A DNA stretch of 64,000 bases from Temnothorax longispinosus (lineage: Eukaryota > Arthropoda > Insecta > Hymenoptera > Formicidae). The DNA is taken from positions 22,053,447-22,117,446 of the forward strand of contig NC_092364.1 in the NCBI RefSeq assembly GCF_030848805.1, read 5' to 3'. Both the position numbers and the translations under genes were made by a program. Under the pieces are notes generated by a model. The model saw nothing but the letters and a program-made list of their open reading frames with translations. It was not told where the DNA came from and did no database searches. Below are positions 51,384 to 63,893 of the stretch, piece after piece. Every line of letters starts with the position of its first letter. Position 1 is the stretch's first letter.

Positions 51384-52158
51384 ATGAATATGACGCCTCC
51401 TGTCAAACCACCTCGAGGGATTAAGCCGACGAAAGAAACGGTAAGTAAATCTCATGGTTGTGTTAAAAAGTTCTTTTAATTTTAATTCCATTGGAACGAG
51501 GCAATTGTCGAATGAATTGTCACGTGTCTCGTATGCCTTTCATAGAGCGGTTTGCTGATCTCGGTGATCCGCGCTTTATCAGCAAGCGAAACGAACGAGC
51601 AACGCGAGATTGAGAAAGCCAAGTTGGAAAAGGAGTACAAACGAAGCGATCAACGACTGGAGGAATTGGTTTCGTCGCACGATCAGGATCTCATGGAAGT
51701 TATGCAAGTAAATATGGACATGCATCATGCATATTTGAATTGAGCAAGAACTCGGATATTTATTGTTGCGAGCTTTGTATCCTATCCACGTATTATTTTA
51801 TAGATATTTAGTGCGCTGTCTGAGAAAGTTACGTCGTCGCGAGAGAAGATTCATGCGGTGAAGGAGAATCTGAATGCCTGCAAACAATTGCTGAGATGTA
51901 AGCGAGAGGAGTTACTGAATTTGTGGCTGGAAGGAATAGAACACAAACAAGTCTTATATCTTCTAAAAGATGTGTAAGATGTATTTGTACATATATTTCA
52001 GATTTCTAAAAATAATGCTTCTCTTTTCAAGGGTCGATTAAATATAAACCTAAATTAATTTCAGATCGTCGGATTCCTGTGGACGTATGATATCCTTAAC
52101 AGAGCCTGAGTTATTACCATTATCCAATACGTCGCACGATACTTCAACAGATCAGTAG
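51384..52158 (+). CDS. Stand-alone N-terminal region of exocyst subunit Sec8 (EXOC4-like)
   Basis: Four exons join in phase: 51384-51440, 51546-51707, 51804-51973 and 52065-52158 (483 nt, 160 aa). About the first 130 residues match the start of exocyst Sec8: MNMTPPVKPPRGIK as in fly Sec8, then SGLLISVIRALSASETNEQR, the coiled-coil segment LEKEYKRSDQRLEELVSSHD, and AVKENLNACKQLLRCKREEL followed by LWLEGIEHKQ. Full Sec8 continues for roughly 800 more residues. Here the fourth exon adds 31 unrelated residues (SSDSCGRMISLTEPELLPLS...) and stops, with polyadenylation hexamers 60 nt later. The remaining Sec8 exons are not seen before the next gene on this strand. It may be a partial duplicate, a short isoform with an alternative last exon, or a true split gene. 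All splice sites look intact, so it is not an obvious pseudogene. Confidence 0.8.
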
Positions 52159-52217
52159 TCAGAAATCTCTCATCTCATTATTCTGTATATAAAAATATCT
52201 ACGGTATTATATAAGAT

Positions 52218-52223
52218 AATAAA
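52218..52223 (+). terminator. Polyadenylation signal of the Sec8-like gene
   Basis: AATAAA 60 nt after the stop codon, with a second copy about 40 nt further on. It supports a genuine short transcript ending here. Confidence 0.5.
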
Positions 52224-53070
52224 TAGAAATTATAAATTTGTAGTTTCAGAGTTTGTAACATTAAATAAATTAGAATTATAATCAAGTTATGTGATAGTCT
52301 CTAAGTTAAACTGTACAATAAGTTTCTATGTTGTGTAAATAAAAATTCAAGAAATTTTTATCTACATTATCATCGTTTGAGTTCCATATAAATCTAAAAT
52401 TCTACAAGTTTTCATAATAAATCGTAATTCTTGAAATTTTAAGTAATATTACTTTTTATATGACTATATACTTAAAAGATGTAATTTTGTATCAGAGTAA
52501 TGCATATTTTATTATATTTTTAATAAAAATTACAAAATATACATGTAACCAACAGTCATAATGCATGAGTATTCATGAAATAATGGACGCGTTCAGCAGG
52601 GCTGCGTTCGAGAACCACGCTCCACCATGGATACGACTCCGCAAGCCGCAATTAAATCCACAGTGGGTGCAACTTCACATGTGAAGCATCCAATCCAAGT
52701 TTGAAGTATCAATGCCATGGAAAGGTGGCGCTCTGGTGCTCTGGCGCTTCTGCTACTTCCGTAATTCCGTCAATTCCGTGTCAGCACTGTCAGCAGTGTC
52801 AGCTGATGACATATGCCACGAATGTCCGAAGGGCGATCGCGGATATATTGTATGATTCCGACCGAATTCCGACCATTCCGATTTCTTCCGTGTTCATGAG
52901 CGGTGTACATACCCGGTTCAACACGCGGCTCCTTTCGATAAGCCGTTTTTTAATTATTTTATTTTCTTTACACGCGCGCGTCCGGTGTTTACTGCCCATC
53001 ATTTTAGACGAAAATACGCGTGATTAATATAGACACGCGATATTCAACAAGTTTAATTAATTTAGTCAAA
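52224..53070. other. Spacer with promoter of the mitochondrial carrier gene
   Basis: AT-rich to about 52.55 kb, then more mixed sequence with short repeats around ATTCCG and CAGTGTCAG at 52.76-52.88 kb. No coding region supported. It presumably contains the 3' end of the Sec8-like transcript and the promoter of the carrier gene. Confidence 0.45.
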
Positions 53071-54982
53071 ATGAGCAGCCAAAAGACAGTACCGAACGGT
53101 GTAAAATTCCTCATTGGTGGGACTTCTGGGTTTGTGTCCTTTTTTTTTTACATTTATTTTAGACATGTGACATCTGTGAATGTATAGTCTTGAGACGACA
53201 ATCTTAGATGACAAGTGTATACATTGTTTTCTAATAATTATCGGAGGATTTCGCAATCACTAAAAGTTGAGGTTCGAAGGTCGAAATTAAATTTTATCAG
53301 AATCACTTGTAAATTACATAACTGACGCTACTATTTAAGTAACTAGAAGCAGAGGAAAAAAGTAAATTTTAATTTTTCACGATGATGCAATATGTATGTG
53401 TATATCTATATACCTTATTCGCATACTATAAATAGAGTTGTAACCCTGGATAAACTAATATAGCTCTTCTAATATCGATAGCGCCATAAAAAATTCATTT
53501 TCTAATTTTTTTTATTTACACATACAATATAATATTTATATATTTTTAAAATGAATTACTTTATTTAATTCCTAAAAAATAAAAAATTTAATTTAATTTT
53601 TTTTGCTTACATTTACACACAAAAAATGAAATTTTATCAAAATATACTTATATTCTGATTGATATATGTTATCATGAAATTTAATTGTGTATATTAGAGA
53701 GTATATTTTCTCCCAGGAGATAGTATATAAAGGATATAATATGTGTGTGTTTAATTACAGCATGGCAGCAACATGTTTTGTACAACCATTGGATTTAATA
53801 AAGAATCGTATGCAGTTAAGCGGCACAAAAACGTCGACGTTAAGCGTTACCTCGGGCATTCTGAAAAATGAAGGTGTTTTGGCATTATACTCCGGCTTAT
53901 CCGCTGGTTTAATGCGACAGGCCACTTATACTACTACTAGACTTGGTATATATACTTGGCTTATGGAAGTTTCTTCGTAAGTTAACTTTATGTGTGGTCC
54001 AGATTGATTAAATTATTCTTATAAAAAAAAAGTGAATATCAAAGTGAATTTTAAAAATACGCTTGTCTTATTTAGAAAAGACAACGAGCAGCCAAGTTTT
54101 GTTGTAAAAGCACTACTTGGTATGGTAGCTGGGTGTGTCGGAGCATTTGTAGGTACACCAGCGGAAGTAGCTTTAATTAGGATGACTGCGGATGGAAGAT
54201 CACCTATTGGTAAATTTGTATTTTTTTTCCACGTGATAGGGATTATTACTTTAGTGTACATTATCAGTTTAGTATACATATCCATGTACATAGTGTGGAA
54301 TTTAAACATTTTATATGCTTCAAATACAGCTGAGAGGCGTAATTACAAAAACGTATTTGATGCGTTATTCCGTATAATTAGAGAGGAAGGTCTCTTTACG
54401 TTATGGCGTGGCGCCATTCCCACTATGGGACGAGCTATGGTTGTAAACGCAGCACAGTTGGCATCGTACTCTCAAGCCAAACAAACATTGCTAGACACAG
54501 GTTTGTAGAAAGATTTGTATCGTTCTTAGACTGTACAATTATACGTATAAATATTGTTATTTACATTTGTTGTATTTTTTTCTTTTAAAATAGGATATTT
54601 TGAGGAAAATATTTTATTACACTTTGCAAGCTCTATGATTTCTGGTTTAGTCACCACTGCTGCCTCCATGCCTGTAGATATAGCTAAAACAAGGTATTAT
54701 AGGATAAATTTAGTTTTATTTAAAATTCAATTAACATTTTTAATTTAGGATTCAGATTACTATAACGATTCTCCTTTCAGAATCCAAAACATGAAAACGA
54801 TAAACGGCAAACCAGAGTTTACAGGCGCAATTGATGTTCTGACCAAGGTTGTGAGAAACGAAGGATTGTTTGCATTGTGGAAAGGATTCTTCCCATACTA
54901 TGCACGTCTAGGGCCTCATACAGTCCTGACATTCATTTTCCTCGAACAAATGACCGCTGCTTATAAAACACACTTGGCATAG
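53071..54982 (+). CDS. SLC25A11: Mitochondrial 2-oxoglutarate/malate carrier
   Basis: Inner mitochondrial membrane antiporter exchanging 2-oxoglutarate for malate, part of the malate-aspartate shuttle. Six exons join in phase: 53071-53129, 53761-53976, 54076-54209, 54330-54500, 54594-54693 and 54781-54982 (882 nt, 293 aa), a normal length for a three-repeat SLC25 protein. All three signature motifs are present with the oxoglutarate-carrier variants: QPLDLIKNRMQLSG, TPAEVALIRMTADGR and MPVDIAKTRIQNM. Each is followed by the usual EG-x-x-LY/W-x-G segment (NEGVLALYSGLSAG, EEGLFTLWRGAIPT, NEGLFALWKGFFPY). The start MSSQKTVPNGVKFLIGG fits the family with no cleavable presequence. The first intron is 631 nt, the others around 90-120 nt. 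Confidence 0.96.
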
Positions 54983-55101
54983 TTGTAACTGTGTGCGCTT
55001 GCGGAGAGTTGTTATTAATGGTTTAAATTAAGATTCAGACAGAGTCTTTGTTTTCTCTTTGCTTTATCATGTCATTGTGTCTTCAGAAACATTATTTTTG
55101 T

Positions 55102-55107
55102 AATAAA
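55102..55107 (+). terminator. Polyadenylation signal of the carrier gene
   Basis: AATAAA 119 nt after the carrier stop codon, followed by T-rich sequence. Confidence 0.5.
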
Positions 55108-56751
55108 CTCATTTTGTAATATATATTTACTGTTAGATATTACGCACATAATTTGCAATATCATTTTATATAAAACTTATATAAAATTCACAATTTATAA
55201 TAAAGATTATTTAGAGCAGCTTTTATGAAATTGATCACGTATAAAATTTTTAATTTTTCTGAAAATTTATCCTCATTTTCTAATTGAAGAACGATACAAA
55301 GATAAATTTCCATTTCAATGTAAGTATAGTTTATGCATTTTTAATTTCCTGCCATACAATTTAATATATGTGCAATATAAAGATATATTAAGATTATATT
55401 TTGCTATTATTTTGTAGAGAGAGAAAGATATATATTCCATGAATATGTGTACACGCGAACGCAGAGCTCGTCTGGTACGAACTCTAGTCTTTAATGTATA
55501 GGTATGCCGCTTAGTTCAGCTTTTTGATCATTGTTATTCCCAATGTTATTTAGTATAAGATTTGTCTTATAAGTACACTTTAGATAATACATCTTGTATA
55601 ATGAGGTGCCATTATTGTTACTAGGTATGAAAGTTGAACAGGTGTATCGAAGTAATGTGAATGTATTAAAATATTAATACAAAAAAATGTGTTAATATTG
55701 TACATTTATTGAAATAACAAAGATTTAGTAATAAAAACCTATTTTGAGTGCCAGTGTCATCTATACTACATTTTATTTACACGTGAGGATATAACAGACG
55801 TTGAAAAATATTTTATCAACAAATCTATAAGAATAAAAAAAAGACAATAATAATTATTACTATACAATTAAAGAATTATTAATAATATCATTGTCAATAA
55901 TAGTAAGACAACTCTAAAACTACGTTTCTTACGTAATTATGTTATACTTTTCAATCGGTGCGAGAAGTACGTTTCCGCACGTGTATTATATTACGTTGTA
56001 AATTTTTGCAACAAAAATTGTTGGCAAAACGAAATATATGGTCAGATCGTCACATGCAACAAGTGTCTGTCATGAAACCGAGAATGGAGCTCAGGGACGT
56101 TTCGATTAAACTTAATTCGCATATAGAACACGGTGCGAGCGTGACGGATGTCCAAATATTGATTTTGTACATTGAAAAACGCCCCGGGGATAATCTTTAT
56201 ATAAATCTCTCGTCGTGGGAGCCGGAGCCGGAGCCGCGCGAGGCAGATGACGGAAAATAAAAATGTGCCTTGGACCTTGGACACGTGTAAACACTTTTGG
56301 CGGCAAAAAATAGACTCGTTCATTTATTGTTCATGCCGCACAAATATCCACAAGTGCAATCCACTGGTTACCGTTATGTAAGCCACAAATAGATATTCAA
56401 CGTGATACAATAAAATACGGTCTATTTAAATCTTGAAGTGGACTTATGCGATGCTGTTTTCTATATTTGAGGTTATAAATGCTATGTCAACGTGATGTCG
56501 ATATTTACATGTTTACGTCAATCAAATAATTAGAGCTAAAAATGTGAAATTAAGTGTCAAATTGTTATATATTAATCTCGCCCGGCAGGAAAAAAAATGT
56601 AACATGCTAATTAAAGTTTTAAGAAATTAAATTCTGAGGAAATTATAATTTTACACAATTAAATCATTCTTTATTAATTCTTCTTGTTCCAGGATGCATT
56701 GCATGATAATTATCAATTGCGAAATTTCCACTTGGCCGAATTAATATAATT
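55108..56751. other. AT-rich spacer upstream of Rev1
   Basis: No gene recognised. A 100-codon plus-strand frame at 55958-56260 has no recognisable domain and is overlapped by frames on the other strand; I do not support it. A CCAG acceptor-like site just before 56694 suggests the Rev1 transcript may begin with an untranslated exon in this interval. Confidence 0.4.
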
Positions 56752-59700
56752 ATGTCAAAGAAAAAAAAAGATCGGGCTTGGGCAGACAATGGCTTTGAAG
56801 AGTGGGTGAGTATATAATTAATATTTATTATTATCTTCATCTATTTACTCTTTGCATCATTTTTTAACATCTTGTCAGGGTGGTTATATGCCTGCGAAGA
56901 AAGCCAAGCTGGAGGAACAGTTCCGTGACACAGCCAGCAAAGAATTTAAAGAATCATCGAAACTGTTTGAAGGGATTGCGATATTTGTTAACGGTTATAC
57001 AGATCCAACGTCGGATGAGCTCAGACGTCTAATGATGATGCATGGAGGAATATATCATCATTATATGCGTCCTAAAATCACGACTCACATTATAGCGTCT
57101 AATCTGCCGTATTCCAAGATAATGTTATACAGAAAGAGCCAAAATCCAATTCCCATTTGTAAACCGCAGTGGATCGTCGATAGCATAGCAGCCGGAAAGA
57201 TCCTGAATTTCCAGAATTATTTACTTTATTCTAATAACACCAATGTGCAGCCTCAGTTGGCGTATAAATTAAATAAGGATAAAGATAATGCTAGCTCAGT
57301 CACGCATAATAAACAGGATATTGAGAAGCCTGAAGCTTCAGCGAGTACCGACATAAATAAGGGAAATTCATCGAAACACGATGCCTTTAATAATGCATTG
57401 AAGCAAGACGCAAGTCACTTTGGTCAATCTTCGAATACAAAACCAAGCGCGCAATGTACAAAAGATGCTGAATTTCTGTCGACGTTTTACAGTAACTCGA
57501 GATTGCATTATATTTCTACCATGGGAACTATGTTTAAGGATTACGTGAATGAGTTGAGGGACAAAAGTGACGTAGCATTTCCCGGCCTTGAGCGTTTAAT
57601 AAGATTAAACAGTATCAAGAAGGCCACAACGTCGGCTGATTGCGAATCAGATTCTGAAGATGAGACAATTTGTTTTACAGATAAAATTACAAGTAAATCA
57701 AACCACAAGCAAGAACCTGTTGTAATGCACATTGATATGGATTGCTTTTTCGTATCCGTGGGGATCAGAAATAGACCGGAATTGCAAGGCGTACCGGTAG
57801 CGGTAACGCACGCAAAAGGCAACACGTTTTCGGCGAATCACGATGGCAAGGAGGAGTTTGGATCGATGTCAGAAGTAGCTTCGTGCTCGTACGCTGCGAG
57901 AAAGGCTGGCGTGAAGAATGGCATGTTTCTGGGAGAGGCGTTAAAACTGTGTCCAGATTTAAAGACAATTCAGTACGATTTCGAGGGTTACAAGGAAGTT
58001 TCGTACGTATTGTACGACACTGTGGCATCCTACACTTTAGATATCGAAGCAGTAAGCTGCGACGAAATGTATGTTGATTGCACGAAAATTCTTGAGGCAT
58101 CTGGACTCTCGCCGTTGGACTTTGCTACTATAATTAGGAACGAGATTAAGCAGAAAACAGATTGCCCGGTATCCACAGGATTCGGTAATAATAAGTTGCA
58201 GGCGAGATTGGCAACGCGAAAAGCTAAACCCGATAATCAATTCTATCTCAGCGCTCAAAATGCAGAGACATATATTCAAACTTTTAATATAAGAGATTTA
58301 CCAGGTACATTTGAATGATCAATAGTTTATATTATTTTGCAAAAACAAAATATTTAAAGAAACACCTTAAGCAAATATATTGGATTTGTATTCTATAATA
58401 AGTAGAAATACTTAGATTTGATTCTTTTTCTCATTTAATCATTTTATTACCTTTATTAGGATTAATTTAATTCTCCTATTTTTTCGTCTGTCTTTAGGAG
58501 TTGGCGGAACAACAACATACAAGTTACATAAAATGAATGTGCATACATGCGAAGATTTGCAGAAGATATCGTTGGGGGTTTTACAAAAAGAATTCGGCAA
58601 AAAGACGGGAGAGCAATTGTACAAGATGTGCCGTGGGTTAGACGACACAAAGCTGAATCTGGAATATGTTAGAAAATCTGTATCGGCTGAAGTTAATTAT
58701 GGCATAAGATTCCAGAATAATGGCGATGCTGTTGATTTTTTGAGCGAATTATCTGTAGAGGTGTGCAATCGATTGACAGCGGCTCGTGCAAAGGGTAGAT
58801 GCATCACGCTGAAATTAATGGTCAGAGCCGAGGAGGCACCGAAGGAAACCCCGAAGTTCATGGGTCACGGTCTTTGCAATTATATAACGAAATCGAAAAA
58901 TCTTATAGCGGCTGTTGACGACATCAATATCATTAGAAAGTGAGTTTACTATTAATCTGTTAATCTTGTATATTTTATGCTTTCTTGAAATATATATTTC
59001 GTGAAATTAAGTACATGTTTTACGTGATCTAGGGAAGTTATAAATATTTGGAATCAGCTGCATTTAATACCTGAAGATATGAGAGGAATAGGAATACAAA
59101 TATCCAGGCTAGAAATATGCAGGACTAAGCAAGCTAAAAGCAGCTTAATCAATTTCTTTAATAAAACGAAAAAATTACAACAAACGTGTGAGGAAATGTT
59201 GGGAGATGACAAAGAAGATCATTGCGTCTCGAATTTTAATAAGAAATCTAAACCGGATTGTTCTGAAGTGCCTTTAACTACAGAATCAGTAGCAACGAGA
59301 AAAATTTGTGATACAGAAATGAGTAATTTGCCGCCGAAAACGGTCAAAGCCTCTGAATCGACCGGTGTAACAATTCCAGTCGATGTTCAAGTCGAATCGT
59401 CATTTGCAGCTAAATCAAAAAATAAAAAGTTACACAATCCTAAGGTAAATGAAAATATTATAAAAGTAAAGGATTTACTTGAAAAATCCAATAAGAAAAC
59501 AATCCAGAGGCAAACGTCTCAAGAGAATTTCTTTAGACAAGTGAAACCAAATAGCGGAAGGTCATCAAAATATGAGATGCCGCGAATACAGGATATCGAT
59601 ATGTCCGTATTAATCGAATTACCTGCCGATATAAGAAACGAGATAATTGACGAATACAAAAAAAACAAACAATCTCAAGCTGCAGCAAATACCACCAGTA

Positions 59701-61754
59701 CGGTTGATCCGGTAAATCAAGTTGAGCGTGACGAGGAAAGTTCAAATGTACATAATTGTTCGCAAGTTGATCCGATCGTTTTATCAGCTTTAATGAAAAG
59801 CGATTTGCATCCCGATGTACAACGCGATGTGCAGATATATTGTGATATGAAAAGAGAAGCGAATAGAGTGAATTTCAAAGAAACAAGTGAAAAGAGCGAT
59901 AGTGAGAGATTACAAGAAGCGGGTGCTTCTTCAAAGATCGGTGATAATAAAGAGAACGCAATAGTTATTGTAAATAGCACTTGTATAAATGAAGCCGAAT
60001 CACAAGAGAACGCAATGCATGGGGGAGACCAATTTTATGAAAAGGACAATACTGTCGGAGCTAAATCAACCTCGTGTCAAGTCAATCATGTTGAGATTTC
60101 ACACAATAATGTTACGGTGGATAAAGCCGATACCTTTATTTTACAGAATTTAAGTATTTTACATAACAATGAGAACGTAGATAAACATCAGGAAATGTTA
60201 ATTAATCTTGTGAATCATCTCTTCACCCTTCCATTACAACAGGTACCACATAATTATTTTAAAGACAAATTAAATAGGAACTGAGTTCTAGCTTTCTTCT
60301 ATTTTTTGAGATCTAGTGCAAGTAACCGCAATTCCAATCAATATTAAACATTTGTATAAAATTATTTCGTAACAAGTAATACGAATTGTTTACCTGTTAT
60401 TGCCGTAATATTGACGTATCAGATGATACAGATGCATCAGAGATATCTATTTTTCTCCTATCTATTTTTTTCCTGTATATTTACCAGATTTTGCATTTTA
60501 CAAAAGATGGTGAATTCTACACTTCAAAATGTTTTTTTTTTATCTGTGAATATTTAATGCATTGGTGTTCAGATCCCTCGATCTGTATAGAATTAGCAGT
60601 TGTAAAATATATTTAGTATGTAAATGTCATGAACGTGACAATTATGCCGAATATTAAATGGTAACTGTGACATTGGCACAGTAACGAGTAAAATTATGGA
60701 AGATTCAAGTCTAACAAAAAAGTGTGTCAGTAATATCCCATGACAATCATTAGCTTATCACAGTACGTTACGCGGTGCAATTTTATTTCGGTATTTTCAG
60801 TTTTAGATTTACCCTTATTGTACATTCGGAAATGACAACTTTGAAAACTTAATTCTAGTTTAGAAACACAAACATGACTATGGATTATTACTTTATATGT
60901 GAATATCGAAATAAATACTAATAAAAAACATTCAACTCTTGTATTATATTAAATAATTAAAGAAAACGACAAAAAAAACGGAAATTTGAATATTTAGCAG
61001 ATTTTTGAAAACTTTCTATTGCCACCAATATTCATGCATACAGTGCAAGATTTTATCCAATCTTGATCATAAAATCAAACAAAATCCTCTTCTTCGGTAA
61101 ATATAGTTTTGAATGAAGAATCGTGTCACCTTTTCCTCTTTTCGCTTATCCTTTTCCTTTATATAATTTTATCAAGTAATATATTCGGATTACTGTTTGA
61201 AAAATTACGTATATTATGTAAAGATGATATTTTTTTGGTTTCAACCGAACTAAATGTAATATTTTCATAGGTAAAACTGCAAATACAAACATGGGTTACT
61301 AAATCTAATGTTGTGAATGAAGTAGACTTTTTGTCACTAGCGACGTTTCTTAGCATGCTTCCAGAAAAGAAACGCATCGAAGATTTACATATCTTGTTGA
61401 AAACCATGTATAGGTAATCTATCTTTGAAGTATTTCTGTTATTATAATAGACGTTTTTTTCATTTCGTAACAAATGGATAATAAATAATACAACGCTGCA
61501 GATTTTAAGGAACAGATATCGCTTTACTCGGTCATGATCGATAAATAAAAATATTCGGCATATGATACATTAAACGTACTTATATGTCTATCTGTTTTTT
61601 TAGATGTACAACGAAAACTGGGAACTGCATTTGGCATAGAACATATAGAAGAACCGTGAAACATGTTCAACGTTACATGCAGATCGAGTACAACAACAAT
61701 CTAATGGTACCGCTGATCAGATGTAATGATCCGAGATGTAATAACGATAATTGA
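56752..61754 (+). CDS. Rev1: DNA repair protein REV1 (Y-family dCMP transferase)
   Basis: Translesion-synthesis polymerase and scaffold that inserts dCMP opposite lesions and recruits other bypass polymerases. Six exons join in phase: 56752-56805, 56879-58304, 58498-58939, 59033-60242, 61271-61413 and 61604-61754 (3426 nt, 1141 aa; human 1251, fly 995). A short basic N-terminus is followed by a BRCT domain (about 45-130: LFEGIAIFVNGYTDP, THIIASNLP, KPQWIVDSIAAGKIL). The palm begins at about 302 with catalytic HIDMDCFFVSV and carries the second acidic site SCDEMYVDC. Little-finger sequence occupies the third exon. A first ubiquitin-binding motif is clear (LIELPADIRNEIIDEY, about 832); a second (VLSALMKSDLHPDVQRDVQ, about 885) is degenerate. 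The C-terminal polymerase-interaction domain lies beyond about 1020, split by a 1.03-kb intron. It converges with GMP synthase. Confidence 0.95.
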
Positions 61755-61768
61755 ATTCTCGTAAATTT

Positions 61769-61774
61769 AATAAA
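61769..61774 (+). terminator. Polyadenylation signal of Rev1
   Basis: AATAAA 15 nt after the Rev1 stop codon. The Rev1 3' untranslated region may therefore be very short, unless a downstream site is used that would run into the convergent GMP synthase gene. Confidence 0.45.
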
Positions 61775-62096
61775 TTAAATTTCTACTAATGAGTGTGTAA
61801 TATAAGAAATCTATTTACAAGCAAATGTGATATCTTTAATTTCAATCGAACGCAAATGCCGTTCTTTGTCTAGAGAAGCCAATAATACACGACTCGTTTA
61901 ATGTATGCCTTTGGAAAAGTTTTGCTCGGTCTTGTATAAATTAGTAAGAAGTCATCAACCTCGAATTCGTGTATTTCTTTCGTAATATTTATATATATAT
62001 TTATATATTTATATACTTTTAAATATATTTTTCGCTTTGTAATCGTTACGCGCGCAGGGATGGTGAAAAAATAGAAAGGAGCCAGATGAGCGTTTA

Positions 62097-62253
62097 CTAC
62101 TCCCATTCGGTTGTTCCCGGTGGTTTAGACGTTAGGTCATATAAAACGCGTGAGATTCCGGGCACCGTGGATATTTCAGTTACCATCTTTTTCACCACCT
62201 ATGACACATTGAAATAAATTCATTATTCTCATGTTAAACAGTTGAGTACATAC

Positions 62254-62290
<37 letters not shown>

Positions 62291-63893
62291 GACATGAAAA
62301 GCTATATGAACTTACATGTATTGGCAAATCTTTGCCAGGAATGGCGGGGATGCCAGTCATGAAATCGTTAGTGCAAAACGGCCTAAGAACAACGGAACGT
62401 TGACATGATAACGTTCGACATGCTGTGTCGCGGTCAAAGTGTATCGGTATTAGAACAACGGGCATCTGGCTAATGGCTCCCATACAGCCGTTAGAAGCCA
62501 ACACTTGATTAGCTAAGTGGTCCGCCTGTCGTAAAGTCGCTATCACATTCGAGGTGAGATACGTAGGCGTGATATCCTGGATTGGATGATGAAGCTGCGG
62601 CCCAAAAATGTAGCACACACGGTTCACATTGTGACACACGCGTGGAATTAGTTTTGCAAGAAACAACATGTCCTCCCATTCCACACCTTCGGATACAGTC
62701 TCCTCGCACGACAAACCTACTACGTAGCTATAACTTCTTCGATCACCCTATAGAGACCAAAAAGATGTTTTAACATCTGGCAAAAATTAGAAATTGAATA
62801 CTTCGATATTGATGATTTTCAAATACCTGAACCCCAACGCTACGAATAGGCAAGAGAGTTGCCGCGATATGACGATGACTCGAAACTCTACGAAGTTGCT
62901 GACGCTCGGCTTCGTTTGTCGCGCCTTCCACGCGATTTAACAACGCGTGTTTCTTCTGAAGCATCTGCTCATACTCGGCCATTATTTTTACTATGACCTG
63001 GAAAGTACAAATTACAATTCACGTCAACGGTCTGTTGAAGAAACAATTGTATCAATATTTCAGTACTTTTTATTTTGCATCTGTAATACCTGTGTTTCGG
63101 AGAAATCTTTCTCTATATAAGGCTCATCCGCGCAAAGGATTCGTACTGCAAGTCCAGGTCCTGGGAATGGGTGACGCGCAACGAGCGCCGCCGGCAATCC
63201 GAGATCACATCCCAACTGTCTTACCTCGTCCTTATGGAAATCTTTCAACGGTTCGACTACATATCCTTGCGCTCGTAGTACTCGCACAAGTTCGCTGTCG
63301 TTATGATGCGTCTTTATGGCATCCGCTTTACCTGAATAGATAAAAAAAAAGATTCGCATTTTTTGCGACACGAGGACGTAGGAATTCATTGAGAATTCTA
63401 GAAATAGAAATTTACCACTGACTAAGGCGCTTGCACTTTCTATTAAATCAGGCCTGAGAGTGCCTTGTCCAAGAAAAATGTCCTCTGGCTTCAATCCCAT
63501 TTCTGCCATCGCTTCATTCGCGACTCTTACAAAAACATCGCCTATAATCTTTCGTTTCTCCTCTGGATTTGTAGTCTCACATAACATCTTGGTTAACCTG
63601 GTTCTCGGGCTACTCGCTGTACCGCACATCCCTTTATTATTCGTAACATTAGCGTTCATTACAGGCGCGACATTGTCCAATGGGACAGTCGTCGTTCCCT
63701 GCATGAAATAGCGAGCAGCGTTCACTACTCTTAACGTAACACACAATTGGGCTAGACTTTGTTCCACGAATTGCGTTTCTCCTTTACGCATGAAGCCGTT
63801 ATTAATATGTAGGGCTATAACTTGCTCCTTACTTAAAGCTTTTTGTAATAAAGCTGCGCACACTGTCGAGTCCACACCACCGCTCACTAATAA
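62097..63893 (-). CDS. bur: GMP synthase (glutamine-hydrolysing), C-terminal part
   Basis: Converts XMP to GMP with ATP and glutamine in purine synthesis (fly burgundy). Five exons are visible: 63416-63893, 63090-63331, 62827-62997, 62316-62747 and 62097-62198. They code for about 475 residues in agreeing phases; the 5' exons with the glutamine amidotransferase domain lie beyond the window. The visible part opens with the ATP pyrophosphatase P-loop (LLVSGGVDSTV). It continues with HINNGFMRKGE, the family motif EDIFLGQGTLRPDLIESAS, then KTHHN and HPFPGPGLAVRI. It ends with the dimerisation domain (IRSVGVQGDRRSYSYVVGL, ISRVLYDLTSKPPGTTEWE). In the first visible exon an insertion-like region of the metazoan type is present. 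It faces Rev1 tail to tail; the stop codons are 342 bp apart. Confidence 0.96.
62254..62290. repeat. Compound microsatellite (GT)n(AT)n inside last GMP synthase intron
   Basis: About eleven GT units followed by about eight TA units. In the transcribed strand this is (UA)n then (CA)n, in an intron of only 117 nt (62199-62315), so it makes up about a third of that intron. Confidence 0.9.

Noticed and set aside
53260..53290. GGTTCGAAGG resembling a tRNA B box
   Set aside because: No matching A box, no cloverleaf pairing in the flanks, and it lies inside the first intron of the carrier gene.
55958..56260. 100-codon frame before Rev1
   Set aside because: No domain, no start context worth noting, and overlapped by open frames on the other strand.
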